From PVC group bacterium (GTDB lineage Bacteria; GCA-001730085; JADFSZ01), in NCBI GenBank assembly GCA_022560555.1, contig JADFSZ010000113.1:1-5899 (forward strand): 5,899 nt of DNA, read 5' to 3'. Below, piece after piece: positions 1 to 5,672 of the stretch. The notes under the pieces were generated by a model. It was given only the letters and a program-made list of their open reading frames with translations, had not been told where the DNA came from and did not search any database. Numbering within the stretch: position 1 is the stretch's first letter; each line of letters starts with the position of its first letter. The translations under genes were made by a program, and so were the position numbers.

Positions 1-9
1 CTGAAACTG

Positions 10-1245
10 TCAATCTCCTTCCTTTTTCTTCAATTTCATCTGTTCTAAAACCCAGTCTTCCATATCAAAAATATCTTTAGCCGGCAACGCCCTCCAGCCG
101 CCCAAGGATTCTGCCGAAAGTATGGCCGGTATGGTATGCTCAACGATATCCGCCACTATGGATGCCCCTCGATAGGATTCTCCAAAACTGATAATTCCTT
201 TGCCCTGCCAAACAGCCCATCTTGGAGCCCCATCCAGACAGGTTTGATAACCGTTGGCATGTTTCTGAAAATACTTTTTGTAGGATTGTGAAAAATGCTG
301 GATATCTTTCTTAGGGTTTTTACCTAAAATAACCGGAATCGGTTTCGTGCGGATCACGTGATCCGGTGTTAGAGGACCTCGACACGCAATCGATTTTAAC
401 TTAGGATGTTTTGAAAACGCGCTTGATGAGGCATCTGTATTCAACAAGGCCATCATGGGTGACCCTTTGAGAATTGAGACCATCTTTCTAATTTTCGCAA
501 GTTCAATACAATCTGATTCCGTTAGCTTATTTTGAGAAATTTTTCGATTGTTTTTAAGAACGCCTGGCCTGCGATTTTTCTTCAGATAATTCTCAGCCTT
601 TGAAACGATTTGTATCATCGCATCATAACTTGTCTTCGCGCTTTTACCCCACGTAAACACACCATGATTCAGCAAAATCATTCCCTCATAGTTCTCCCAA
701 TGTATGTTTTTCGTAAGTTCATACACTTTTTTGGCCAGAATAAATCCGGGCATAATATACGGAACAATGATGATATGCGTCCCGTAAATCTCTTGAACAA
801 TCTTTTTTCCGTGAGGGGTATTTGTCAGGGTGACAACAGCATCGGCGTGTGTGTGGTCCACATAATCAAAAGGGATAATCGCATGCAGGATGGCTTCCAC
901 CGAAGGATTCGGTGCATTTGGATCCGTCATGTTTGATCTCTGAAGACTTACCATCTCCTCATCGCCCAAACATTCTAACTTAGCCATTTTTTTTAAGGCA
1001 GACAAGCGGACAGGAGAAAACCCCTTGGATTCTATCGTCGCCAAATCCGCTCCGCTTCCTTTAACATAGAGTATTTTCTCTGATTCCCCAAAGCGATTTA
1101 TGATGCAAGCTTTTACGGATGTGTTTCCTCCTCCATGTAAAACTAGATTCGGCTCCTGCCCAATAAGTCTTGAGGAATAAACCCGCATCCTGAGAGGATT
1201 GTTCCTGTGTTTTTTTGCTTCTTGAGAGTTCCAAATATTTTTCAT
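10..1245 (-). CDS. Class II aldolase/adducin-family protein (aldolase half of RhaD/YuxG-type bifunctional enzymes)
   Basis: A 411-residue cytoplasmic protein of the class II (zinc-dependent) aldolase superfamily, which cleaves or forms sugar phosphates such as rhamnulose- or fuculose-1-phosphate. Visible motifs are GGGNTSVK (38-45), VKGSGADL (61-68), SVEAILHA with E117, HTHAD with H131 and H133, and LNHG with H194. The three histidines fit the family's metal ligands and E117 its acid/base residue. A C-terminal block (PRWAVWQGKG, EHT, LGGWRAL, IFDMEDWVLEQMKL) matches the region that joins the aldolase to a short-chain dehydrogenase domain in bifunctional relatives. Here the protein stops just after it, so it is the aldolase half alone; the dehydrogenase may be a separate gene beyond the left edge (inference). 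The reading frame opens upstream to 1341, but that stretch overlaps the metalloprotease and is arginine-rich shadow. The ATG at 1245 has an AAAGGA five bases upstream. The gene follows the metalloprotease by 29 bases. The true substrate is unknown. Confidence 0.88.
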   Translation of the reverse strand: MKNIWNSQEAKKHRNNPLRMRVYSSRLIGQEPNLVLHGGGNTSVKACIINRFGESEKILYVKGSGADLATIESKGFSPVRLSALKKMAKLECLGDEEMVSLQRSNMTDPNAPNPSVEAILHAIIPFDYVDHTHADAVVTLTNTPHGKKIVQEIYGTHIIIVPYIMPGFILAKKVYELTKNIHWENYEGMILLNHGVFTWGKSAKTSYDAMIQIVSKAENYLKKNRRPGVLKNNRKISQNKLTESDCIELAKIRKMVSILKGSPMMALLNTDASSSAFSKHPKLKSIACRGPLTPDHVIRTKPIPVILGKNPKKDIQHFSQSYKKYFQKHANGYQTCLDGAPRWAVWQGKGIISFGESYRGASIVADIVEHTIPAILSAESLGGWRALPAKDIFDMEDWVLEQMKLKKKEGD

Positions 1246-1250
1246 GTAAA

Positions 1251-1256
1251 TCCTTT
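1251..1256 (-). promoter_or_regulatory. Ribosome binding site deciding the aldolase start
   Basis: AAAGGA on the minus strand lies five bases before the ATG at 1245 and inside the 29-base gap after the metalloprotease stop. It supports the 411-residue start over the longer frame beginning at 1341, which would overlap the preceding gene by 67 bases. Confidence 0.6.
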
Positions 1257-1274
1257 TATCTAACCTTCGGACAA

Positions 1275-2267
1275 CTAAATGGCCCCGTGGCATTCTTCGT
1301 ACGGCACCCCGCTTCCGCACGGACAAAGGCCGTCGCCGCAAGCCCCCTCACTACTTCCCTGATCATGAGAGACAGGAACGGATATGTGCACCTCCGGGGC
1401 TCCAAAAGAGTCATACGCATCGCCTGTATAAGCACCCTCGGCGGGAGGTTGTCCAACATTCATGTCACTTATGGCTTCATGATCTTGGAGCATATTTTGT
1501 TTATCGGAAATTTCTTTCGTGACCTGATCAAAAGTTTGTGACTGGTCCGAAACAGGAACACCCGGAATCGCGATTGATTCACCGTAAGGCTGCCAGCCGT
1601 CGGGAGGCATATAGCTTGTCTTTGTATCCTTTGGACAAGGATATAAATTTCGGGCATTAGTAACATCATCATCCTCAATAGGAGAATGTCGCGCGGTCCG
1701 CGGAAGCCGTTTATACATCACGGCATTGGATTTTGTGCTGTGCTTTAAGCCAAGAGCATGCCCCGCTTCATGCGCCATGGCTGACTGTAAATCATTGGCC
1801 ATCGCCCCGGGGAAATTGACATAGAGGCCATCCCCCCCCATTCCTAAAAATGCTTCGCCCCAAAAAATCACGTCAAACTCATCGCCGACTTTTTTTGTTA
1901 CGGCCAAAGCATCCCCGGCACCAACACGTTTTTGGATTTTTTTAAATCCATCTTCATCCATGGTGAGATAAACTACATTGACTTTATCTCCGGATTTGTA
2001 TTTCGCGTTTGAAAATCCCACATATTCGAATTTCACGCAAACATCCGGCAGTCCGTTCCAAGCGTTAAATCCTCCAACGATGCGGTCCACAATTTTCTTC
2101 TTTTGTTTGGCGCTGATCCTGAAATTATCTAATTCGTAGATATTAATTGCGTATTGGTACACTTTCACATCCCCTTTCGCGAACACAAGAGAAAAATCAA
2201 ACACACCTTCCATGAAGACTAAAGAAAGTATTCCGAGCAACAAGTATTTTGCTGATTTCATTATCAT
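1275..2267 (-). CDS. Secreted matrixin-like zinc metalloprotease with C-terminal SEC-C motif
   Basis: A 330-residue exported protease. Residues 1-30 form a signal peptide (lysines at 4 and 7, hydrophobic core 8-29, likely cleavage after VFA30). The catalytic domain follows at about 35-210, with the metzincin zinc motif HEAGHALGLKH (H166, E167, H170, H176), a Met-turn candidate at M184 (AVMYK) and the matrixin-type closing helix EDDDVTNARNLYP (198-210). No cysteine-switch propeptide is visible, so activity is probably not controlled as in animal MMPs. Residues 212-309 are a polar, probably disordered linker rich in D, S, P and Q. The protein ends with C315-P-C-G-S-G-V-P-Y-E-E-C326-H-G328, a textbook SEC-C zinc motif normally seen in cytoplasmic proteins such as SecA. 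ATG 2267 is chosen because GGGG lies six bases upstream; an ATG at 2261 is the alternative. The gene starts 12 bases after the lipoprotein stop, so the two are almost certainly co-transcribed. The substrate is unknown. Confidence 0.9.
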   Translation of the reverse strand: MIMKSAKYLLLGILSLVFMEGVFDFSLVFAKGDVKVYQYAINIYELDNFRISAKQKKKIVDRIVGGFNAWNGLPDVCVKFEYVGFSNAKYKSGDKVNVVYLTMDEDGFKKIQKRVGAGDALAVTKKVGDEFDVIFWGEAFLGMGGDGLYVNFPGAMANDLQSAMAHEAGHALGLKHSTKSNAVMYKRLPRTARHSPIEDDDVTNARNLYPCPKDTKTSYMPPDGWQPYGESIAIPGVPVSDQSQTFDQVTKEISDKQNMLQDHEAISDMNVGQPPAEGAYTGDAYDSFGAPEVHISVPVSHDQGSSEGACGDGLCPCGSGVPYEECHGAI

Positions 2268-2279
2268 GGGTATCCCCTT

Positions 2280-2591
2280 TTATTGAGTCTCAACGCTATT
2301 CTTCTCTTCGATCAATTTAATGATTTTGATTTCGACAGGGATGCCCCACATTTGTATTGTCATCACATCCGCCGGCACGGCTTCGAAAGAGACCCTCAGG
2401 CCGTCTTTCTTGTATTCTTCTTCTAAGTTGAGCGGGTAATATTTATCACCTTGGTCTGAAACGATCCCGTAAAAGCCTCCTTCAAATTCCATATACCGCA
2501 CTTCCCCAACACCTGCAATCATGCTTTGGGCCTGCCCGCGGCATGACGTCAAAAAGACGAACAGAATAACAAACAAAAGTTTTGTTTTCAT
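2280..2591 (-). CDS. Small conserved lipoprotein of unknown function
   Basis: A 103-residue protein with a short lipoprotein signal peptide: lysines at 2 and 4, a hydrophobic run L5-L14, and the lipobox L14-T-S-C17, so it should be lipidated at C17 and membrane anchored. The mature part is a compact, beta-rich domain of about 75 residues containing EGGFYGIVSD (37-46), KYYPLNL (50-56), KKDGLRVSFEA (61-71) and IQMWGIPVEIKII (79-91). I recall this pattern from small uncharacterised bacterial lipoproteins and think an OB-like fold is possible, but I know no assigned function. An upstream in-frame ATG at 2630, with AAAGGG six bases before it, would add 13 residues and give an unusually long n-region. 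The 2591 start gives the more typical signal peptide, but 2630 cannot be excluded. It is the first gene of the cluster with the metalloprotease. The AT-rich upstream region (2631-2861) should hold the promoter, but I see only weak matches to a sigma-70 site. Confidence 0.75.
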   Translation of the reverse strand: MKTKLLFVILFVFLTSCRGQAQSMIAGVGEVRYMEFEGGFYGIVSDQGDKYYPLNLEEEYKKDGLRVSFEAVPADVMTIQMWGIPVEIKIIKLIEEKNSVETQ

Positions 2592-2861
2592 ACCACATCT
2601 CTTTGATGTCACTCTCATAAAGTATTTCATAGAGAACCCTTTCGTTTGGCGGGAAACAAAAACAATGAAAACACTGAGGAATAAACCGATTAAAACTTCT
2701 CAATTAAGAAATCAAATTTCGGATAATCCATGTAAGATTTTTACCCGCACAATTATCATGTTTTGTAATATAGATTTAGATCTTAATTAAATGAATAGTG
2801 TAAGATACGATGAATATAGTGTCAATATGCTAAATATAACAGAGAGAATTCAGAGCTTGTG

Positions 2862-3398
2862 TCAATTTTCACCAATTCTTTTATAGATGTAAGTTTCTGA
2901 TGAAATGAGCATTGTGATAGAAATAAAGAGCATAAAGCTGAGGCCGATCTTGGCGTCTTTAAAATGGTTGAGCCATCCTAAGTCCAATGCTTTCATCACA
3001 TTGTACTGAGTTCCATTGGGAAGCACAAACATAGAAAATTTTACCCACAAGAGCTTTAGGTGCGTTAAAATTGGAGAGTAACCGGGATGAAAAAGAACAT
3101 TGTTATATGCACCGTAGTCGTACTCACTATAAAACAAGGTTGTGTGCTCCGTGAAGCTCACTAGTACTCCGAGAAGATTGACGGCCACTCCGGCCGCAAA
3201 CAGCCCCAAGGCCCATTTTCTCCATTTGGGTTCTTTCCGAAGCAGCGAAGCTATCGGTAACATTAACAACGAGACAACAGGATATAGAAATCGGGGGCCC
3301 CATGAAATACCGCCGCCCCAATTGATCCAAAGAGACGTTCCGAGTAAAATTCAGAAAAAAACCCGCTTAAGGAAATCATATCCAAAGTAAAGTTTCTC
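2862..3398 (-). pseudogene. C-terminal remnant of a GT-C-type (family 39-like) membrane glycosyltransferase
   Basis: One frame reads protein-like from 3398 to the stop at 2862, interrupted by one TGA at 3351-3353. Before that stop it gives KLYFGYDFLKRVFF, and after it ILLGTSLWINWGGGISWGPRF. The GGxSWGPRFL signature followed by a hydrophobic segment is typical of the C-terminal part of polytopic, lipid-carrier-dependent glycosyltransferases. Two more membrane segments follow (WALGLFAAGVAV onward, and IGLSFMLFISITMLI), with an SPILTHLKLLW stretch between them that also fits the family. Full-length relatives have several hundred residues; only about 178 codons remain, with no N-terminus or catalytic Asp loop. 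The TGA may stand for a lost Trp codon (TGG to TGA). A TTG at 3269 could in principle start a 135-residue product, but I see no reason to think it functional. The remnant begins right where the repeat at 3400-3443 ends, suggesting that a rearrangement there removed the 5' part. Confidence 0.65.
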
Positions 3399-3399
3399 T

Positions 3400-3443
3400 T
3401 AGGGGGATAAGCTCGCAAGGTCCTGCGAACTCATATTAAGCCA
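3400..3443 (-). repeat. Hairpin repeat, copy A (downstream of desaturase)
   Basis: A 44-base sequence that aligns with 4593-4642 at 37 of 44 positions when three small gaps are allowed. On the minus strand it forms a nine-pair stem (arms 3424-3432 and 3409-3417, two G-T wobbles) around a six-base loop, followed by a conserved CTTATCCCCCTA. It overlaps the last codons and TAA of the desaturase (3436-3438), and its other end touches the truncated glycosyltransferase. There is no T-run after the stem, so it is not a classic intrinsic terminator. Nature unknown. Confidence 0.6.
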
Positions 3444-4479
3444 GGGCTTTTTTAAGAAAACGGAAACTCACCATTTTGCGTTGATTTTCGTCCCACAGTC
3501 TCCAGCGAAGAGATTTTAAACTTTCCCTAAGCCCGATAGAACGGGCATCCTGGAACATGGCGTGGCTTTCATGGCACTTATTCAACAGGTAATTAGGGAT
3601 CTTAGGACTTAAATGATGAACATGATGAAACCCAATATTTCCGGTAAACCAGTGAAGGATTTTTGGCAAGCGATAAAACGAACTTCCCTCAAAAGCCACC
3701 GCGGTGTAATCCCAGCTCTTGCTGTTTTCCCAATACATATCCTCAAACTGATGCTGGATGTAAAACAACCATACCCCGCACGTCGAATACACAATGAGTA
3801 TCGGCAGCTGGATCATGATGAATGCCTTAAACCCAACAAGCCAAGTCATGAGTCCAATCACACACAGTATCCCAATATTCGTTACATGAACATTTTTACG
3901 TATATGACGGCTAAATTTCTTTACAGGTATACGATGGATCACGAGGGCTAGCATAAGCGGCAAAACAAGAAAAAGCATCACCGGATTGCGATACACCCGA
4001 TACTTGAAACGCATCCAGCGCGAAGCGTCCGTGTATTCCCGAACCGTCATTGTCCAGATATCCCCCACCCCGCGTTTTTCCAAATTACCGGCACAGGCGT
4101 GATGCACAGCGTGCTCGTGTCGCCATTGTAAATACGGCGTCATCACTAGCATACCCAGGAAACTTCCGAGATAATCGCTGACCTTTTGGGACTTGAAAAA
4201 AGCTCCGTGTCCGCAATCATGAAAAATGATGAAGAGACGTATCAGCAATCCTGCCGTGGGAAGTGCGATGAGCAGGGTCAGGACGTAAGAAATCTTAAGG
4301 GTTTGAACCATCAAGGCCCAGAGTAAGATATAGGGAACAAATGTATTGATCAGTTGAAACAGGCTGCGCCTTATATGCGAACCTTGAAACTCCTTGATAA
4401 CGTCCTGCCAGAATCCCTTTTTTAAAGGATCTTGAGCCTCTGCCTGTGTTTTCTCCAGTTTTGTCTCATGAGTGTTCAT
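3436..4479 (-). CDS. Membrane fatty acid (acyl-lipid) desaturase
   Basis: A 347-residue integral membrane di-iron desaturase of the DesA/COG3239 type, which introduces double bonds into acyl chains using oxygen and an electron donor. All three histidine boxes are intact: H87-DCG-H91, H121-EHAV-H126-H127, and H285-H286-V-H288-H289. H243 in IQHQFED is a further conserved position. Membrane segments are visible at about 45-63, 65-84, 100-116, 166-182, 200-216 and 218-240. RRG-type motifs around the second box (GNLEKRGVGDIWTMTV, 131-146) and YRNP (163-166) are characteristic of the delta-12/omega-6-like bacterial subgroup, but regiospecificity cannot be read from sequence. ATG 4479 is the only sensible start; it has no Shine-Dalgarno sequence, and a TATACT box lies six bases upstream (see promoter). 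The gene sits alone between two copies of a hairpin repeat; no ferredoxin or reductase partner is in the window. Confidence 0.93.
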   Translation of the reverse strand: MNTHETKLEKTQAEAQDPLKKGFWQDVIKEFQGSHIRRSLFQLINTFVPYILLWALMVQTLKISYVLTLLIALPTAGLLIRLFIIFHDCGHGAFFKSQKVSDYLGSFLGMLVMTPYLQWRHEHAVHHACAGNLEKRGVGDIWTMTVREYTDASRWMRFKYRVYRNPVMLFLVLPLMLALVIHRIPVKKFSRHIRKNVHVTNIGILCVIGLMTWLVGFKAFIMIQLPILIVYSTCGVWLFYIQHQFEDMYWENSKSWDYTAVAFEGSSFYRLPKILHWFTGNIGFHHVHHLSPKIPNYLLNKCHESHAMFQDARSIGLRESLKSLRWRLWDENQRKMVSFRFLKKALA

Positions 4480-4485
4480 AATGGC

Positions 4486-4491
4486 AGTATA
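4486..4491 (-). promoter_or_regulatory. Possible -10 element of a leaderless desaturase transcript
   Basis: TATACT on the minus strand ends six bases before the desaturase ATG, and TGGTAATAT (extended -10-like) overlaps it. A start seven bases downstream would place the first transcribed base at or next to the ATG, in keeping with the absence of any Shine-Dalgarno sequence. No good -35 hexamer is seen at the usual spacing, so the assignment is tentative. Confidence 0.3.
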
Positions 4492-4592
4492 TTACCAGAC
4501 TTATCCCAATAAATACAGAAAAAAATAATAATTCTTAACTCATTTACTCTAAAAGCATTCGGAATGAGAGGAACATTGAACCTCTTTCAAAA

Positions 4593-4642
4593 TAGGGGCA
4601 ATAAGCGAGTTCACAAGATTTTGAGAAACTCATATCAAGCCA
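4593..4642 (-). repeat. Hairpin repeat, copy B (upstream of desaturase)
   Basis: A 50-base relative of the copy at 3400-3443, in the same orientation. The best-conserved part is AACTCATAT(C/T)AAGCCA (15 of 16 identical). The hairpin is kept although its sequence differs: arms 4607-4615 and 4622-4631, with one mismatch and one bulge, around a six-base loop. Several stem positions differ in both arms compared with copy A, which argues for a selected structure. As in copy A, the repeat contains the stop codon of a reading frame (TGA at 4635-4637). Confidence 0.55.
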
Positions 4643-4844
4643 TGAGTGCTTCGCCTCCGTACGGCCCCCAGGCATCAGCATGATCTACAGACACGAAACG
4701 GCCAAGATAATTGCAATGCAAACGAGCGGTTTGTTCACTGCTGGAAGCCCTTATTTTTGAGGAAAAGATGGGGTTGCTGACTAAACCACATTCGCACTTG
4801 TTTAAGCAAAGGAATTTTGAAGATACTGAATGATACTGTTTGAA
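4635..4844 (-). other. Orphan open frame without start codon in the grx-desaturase gap
   Basis: The 4480-4801 stretch contains no clear gene. One minus-strand frame is open for 69 codons, from the TGA at 4845-4847 to a TGA at 4635-4637, and reads naturally towards its end (RLHCNYLGRFVSVDHADAWG, then PYGGEALMA). A KCECG motif and a later LHC could suggest a metal site. No ATG, GTG or TTG opens it except an ATG two codons before the stop, and its 5' part overlaps the preceding redox gene. It could be the 3' end of a displaced gene, part of a repeated element extending beyond the hairpin, or chance. I do not recognise a family. Confidence 0.2.
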
Positions 4845-5157
4845 TCATACATCCATTGAACCCTACCGTTTTCTTCGATACGCAGGCACGGGACTTCGCG
4901 TTTACCACCTTCCTTTAATAATTCATTTCCGATTTTGGCAGTTTTGGCATCATGCAGTTCGATGTCGACATTCAATTTGTAAAGCACCCGACGCACCGGG
5001 AACTAAACGGACAGGCATGAAACTGATATAAGGATAAATTCTTAGATCGGCGGTCCACGTCCCTTTGATCATCTTGGGATCTCTGTATCGACTTCTGACG
5101 AGTTATGACATCAAAAATAACAATCAAGACGCCTAATATGTTTCGGATATATTTCAT
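4802..5157 (-). pseudogene. Glutaredoxin/GST N-terminal-domain-like membrane-anchored protein, frameshifted
   Basis: Two adjacent frames together encode one thioredoxin-fold protein of about 118 residues, the usual size for this family. The first frame (5157 to about 4996) has a hydrophobic N-terminus (residues 1-18), then a basic/polar helix (SIQRSQDDQRDVD) and LYQFHACPF. The second (about 4996 to 4802) continues VRRVLYKLNVDIELHDAK, EVPCLRI with the cis-proline, and YDSNSIIQYL, a substrate-side helix typical of GST-N/glutaredoxin proteins. A single lost base in CGGTG near 4996-4997 (expected CGG GTG) accounts for the shift. The first frame otherwise ends at 4972. The usual CPFC active site reads CPFS (C49, S52), so a restored protein would be monothiol. 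ATG 5157 is preferred because GGGAGGT lies six bases upstream; ATG 5160 is only three bases from it. Either a true pseudogene or a sequencing/assembly error. Confidence 0.75.
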
Positions 5158-5211
5158 CATTCAACCTCCCGGTCAGACCTGTTTCATTCATCACTTGGGA
5201 TATGTTCCTAA

Positions 5212-5217
5212 ATTATA
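5212..5217 (-). promoter_or_regulatory. Candidate -10 box for the redox gene
   Basis: A perfect TATAAT on the minus strand lies in the 80-base gap between the glycine-zipper gene and the frameshifted redox gene, and would give a leader of roughly 45 bases before the start. The -35 region at standard spacing is poor (GGACCC), so activity would need an activator or another upstream contact. Confidence 0.35.
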
Positions 5218-5240
5218 TACATACAAAAAGAAAGGGGTCC

Positions 5241-5519
5241 TTATTCATCTTGAGAAATAGGCGAAGTAATCACTTCGGCTGTACCTTCGCCAATTTGACC
5301 CACACCGCGAGCGGTCCCCTTAAAAGTCCCTGTCACAGTTCCTGTTATAGGATCCTGCTCTTTAACATCTTCGGAGATACCCTTCACAATTTCTACCGGT
5401 GCCGTGGCAATTTTTTGGACCCCTCTGGCAATCCGTCCAAGCAACCCTTTCGCATACACTATGCCTGTTGAAAAAAGGATCATCGCTGCAAGTGAAATGA
5501 TCGTAACAATGATTTTCAT
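5241..5519 (-). CDS. Small secreted glycine-zipper protein, resembling exosortase-associated TIGR04073 family
   Basis: A 92-residue exported protein. Residues 1-23 form a clean signal peptide (K2, hydrophobic 3-22, cleavage after VYA23). The mature part has GLLGRIARGVQKIATAPVEI (25-44), then a GxxxGxxxGxxxG array (G60, G64, G68, G72), and ends EVITSPISQDE. The order of a basic LGR-ARG segment, an AP-EI-KGI segment, a glycine-spaced helix and an EV(I/V)T-P ending recalls the TIGR04073 family found in genomes with exosortase systems. I recognise the pattern but cannot verify it with a profile. The ATG at 5519 has a strong GGGAGGT four bases upstream; an in-frame ATG at 5573 would spoil the signal peptide. 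The gene begins about 120 bases downstream of the IS30 end. The glycine-zipper helix may insert into or self-associate at a membrane. Confidence 0.7.
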   Translation of the reverse strand: MKIIVTIISLAAMILFSTGIVYAKGLLGRIARGVQKIATAPVEIVKGISEDVKEQDPITGTVTGTFKGTARGVGQIGEGTAEVITSPISQDE

Positions 5520-5523
5520 ACGA

Positions 5524-5530
5524 ACCTCCC
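5524..5530 (-). promoter_or_regulatory. Strong ribosome binding site of the glycine-zipper gene
   Basis: GGGAGGT on the minus strand, four bases before the ATG at 5519, fixes that start over the in-frame ATG at 5573. The identical heptamer precedes the redox gene at 5164-5170. Confidence 0.6.
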
Positions 5531-5641
5531 TTTGGTTAATTTTGATTGAAAAATATTTTACAGAAATACACATAATTGAAACATCTTTTAATAGTAACTA
5601 CTCCCAACTCCTATTCCTATTTTAATCTCAAACTCAAAATA

Positions 5642-5672
5642 TGGTAGTTTCAGTTTTTTAACGCAACACCCG
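5642..5672. repeat. Likely IS30 terminal inverted repeat
   Basis: Reading inward on the plus strand, TGGTAGTTTCAG is followed by TTTTTTAACGCAACACCC. From memory the ends of IS30 itself share a TAGATTCA core and an AACGCAACA block at the same distance, which fits this being the right-hand terminal repeat. It overlaps the transposase stop (5650-5652), as is common in the family. The exact boundary is uncertain by a few bases. Confidence 0.55.

Noticed and set aside
1-12. Second IS30 end at the left edge (CTGAAACT matches the minus-strand terminal repeat)
   Set aside because: Only eight bases match, they lie at the end of an intact aldolase gene, and the AACGCAACA block is missing.
1215-1541. 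Plus-strand frame of 108 codons opposite the metalloprotease tail
   Set aside because: It is antisense to the conserved SEC-C coding end and has no ribosome binding site or family features.
2641-2861. Sigma-70 promoter for the lipoprotein operon (TTGATT with TTTAAT near 2690-2715)
   Set aside because: The spacing is 15 bases and several equally weak alternatives exist in this AT-rich stretch, so no single site can be supported.
3351-3353. TGA read as tryptophan (alternative genetic code)
   Set aside because: The aldolase and the IS30 transposase end with TGA at natural family ends, so TGA is a stop here.
3400-4642. Integron attC sites as explanation of the hairpin repeat
   Set aside because: The layout (gene, then a palindromic site at the stop codon) is suggestive, but neither copy has the GTTRRRY and RYYYAAC core boxes in either orientation and no integrase is seen.
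4635-4844. TnpB/IS605 OrfB zinc-ribbon tail
   Set aside because: CxCG, a later C and a DH-x-DA string recall it, but the CxxC spacings are wrong, the second pair lacks a cysteine and the NAAxNI block is absent.
4994-5001. Programmed -1 frameshift in the redox gene
   Set aside because: No canonical X-XXY-YYZ slippery heptamer sits at the join, and the family is not known to use frameshifting; a one-base deletion is simpler.
5222-5240. Intrinsic terminator after the glycine-zipper gene
   Set aside because: AAGG-ACC-CCTT followed by TCTTTTT has only four pairs and a three-base loop, which is too weak to call.
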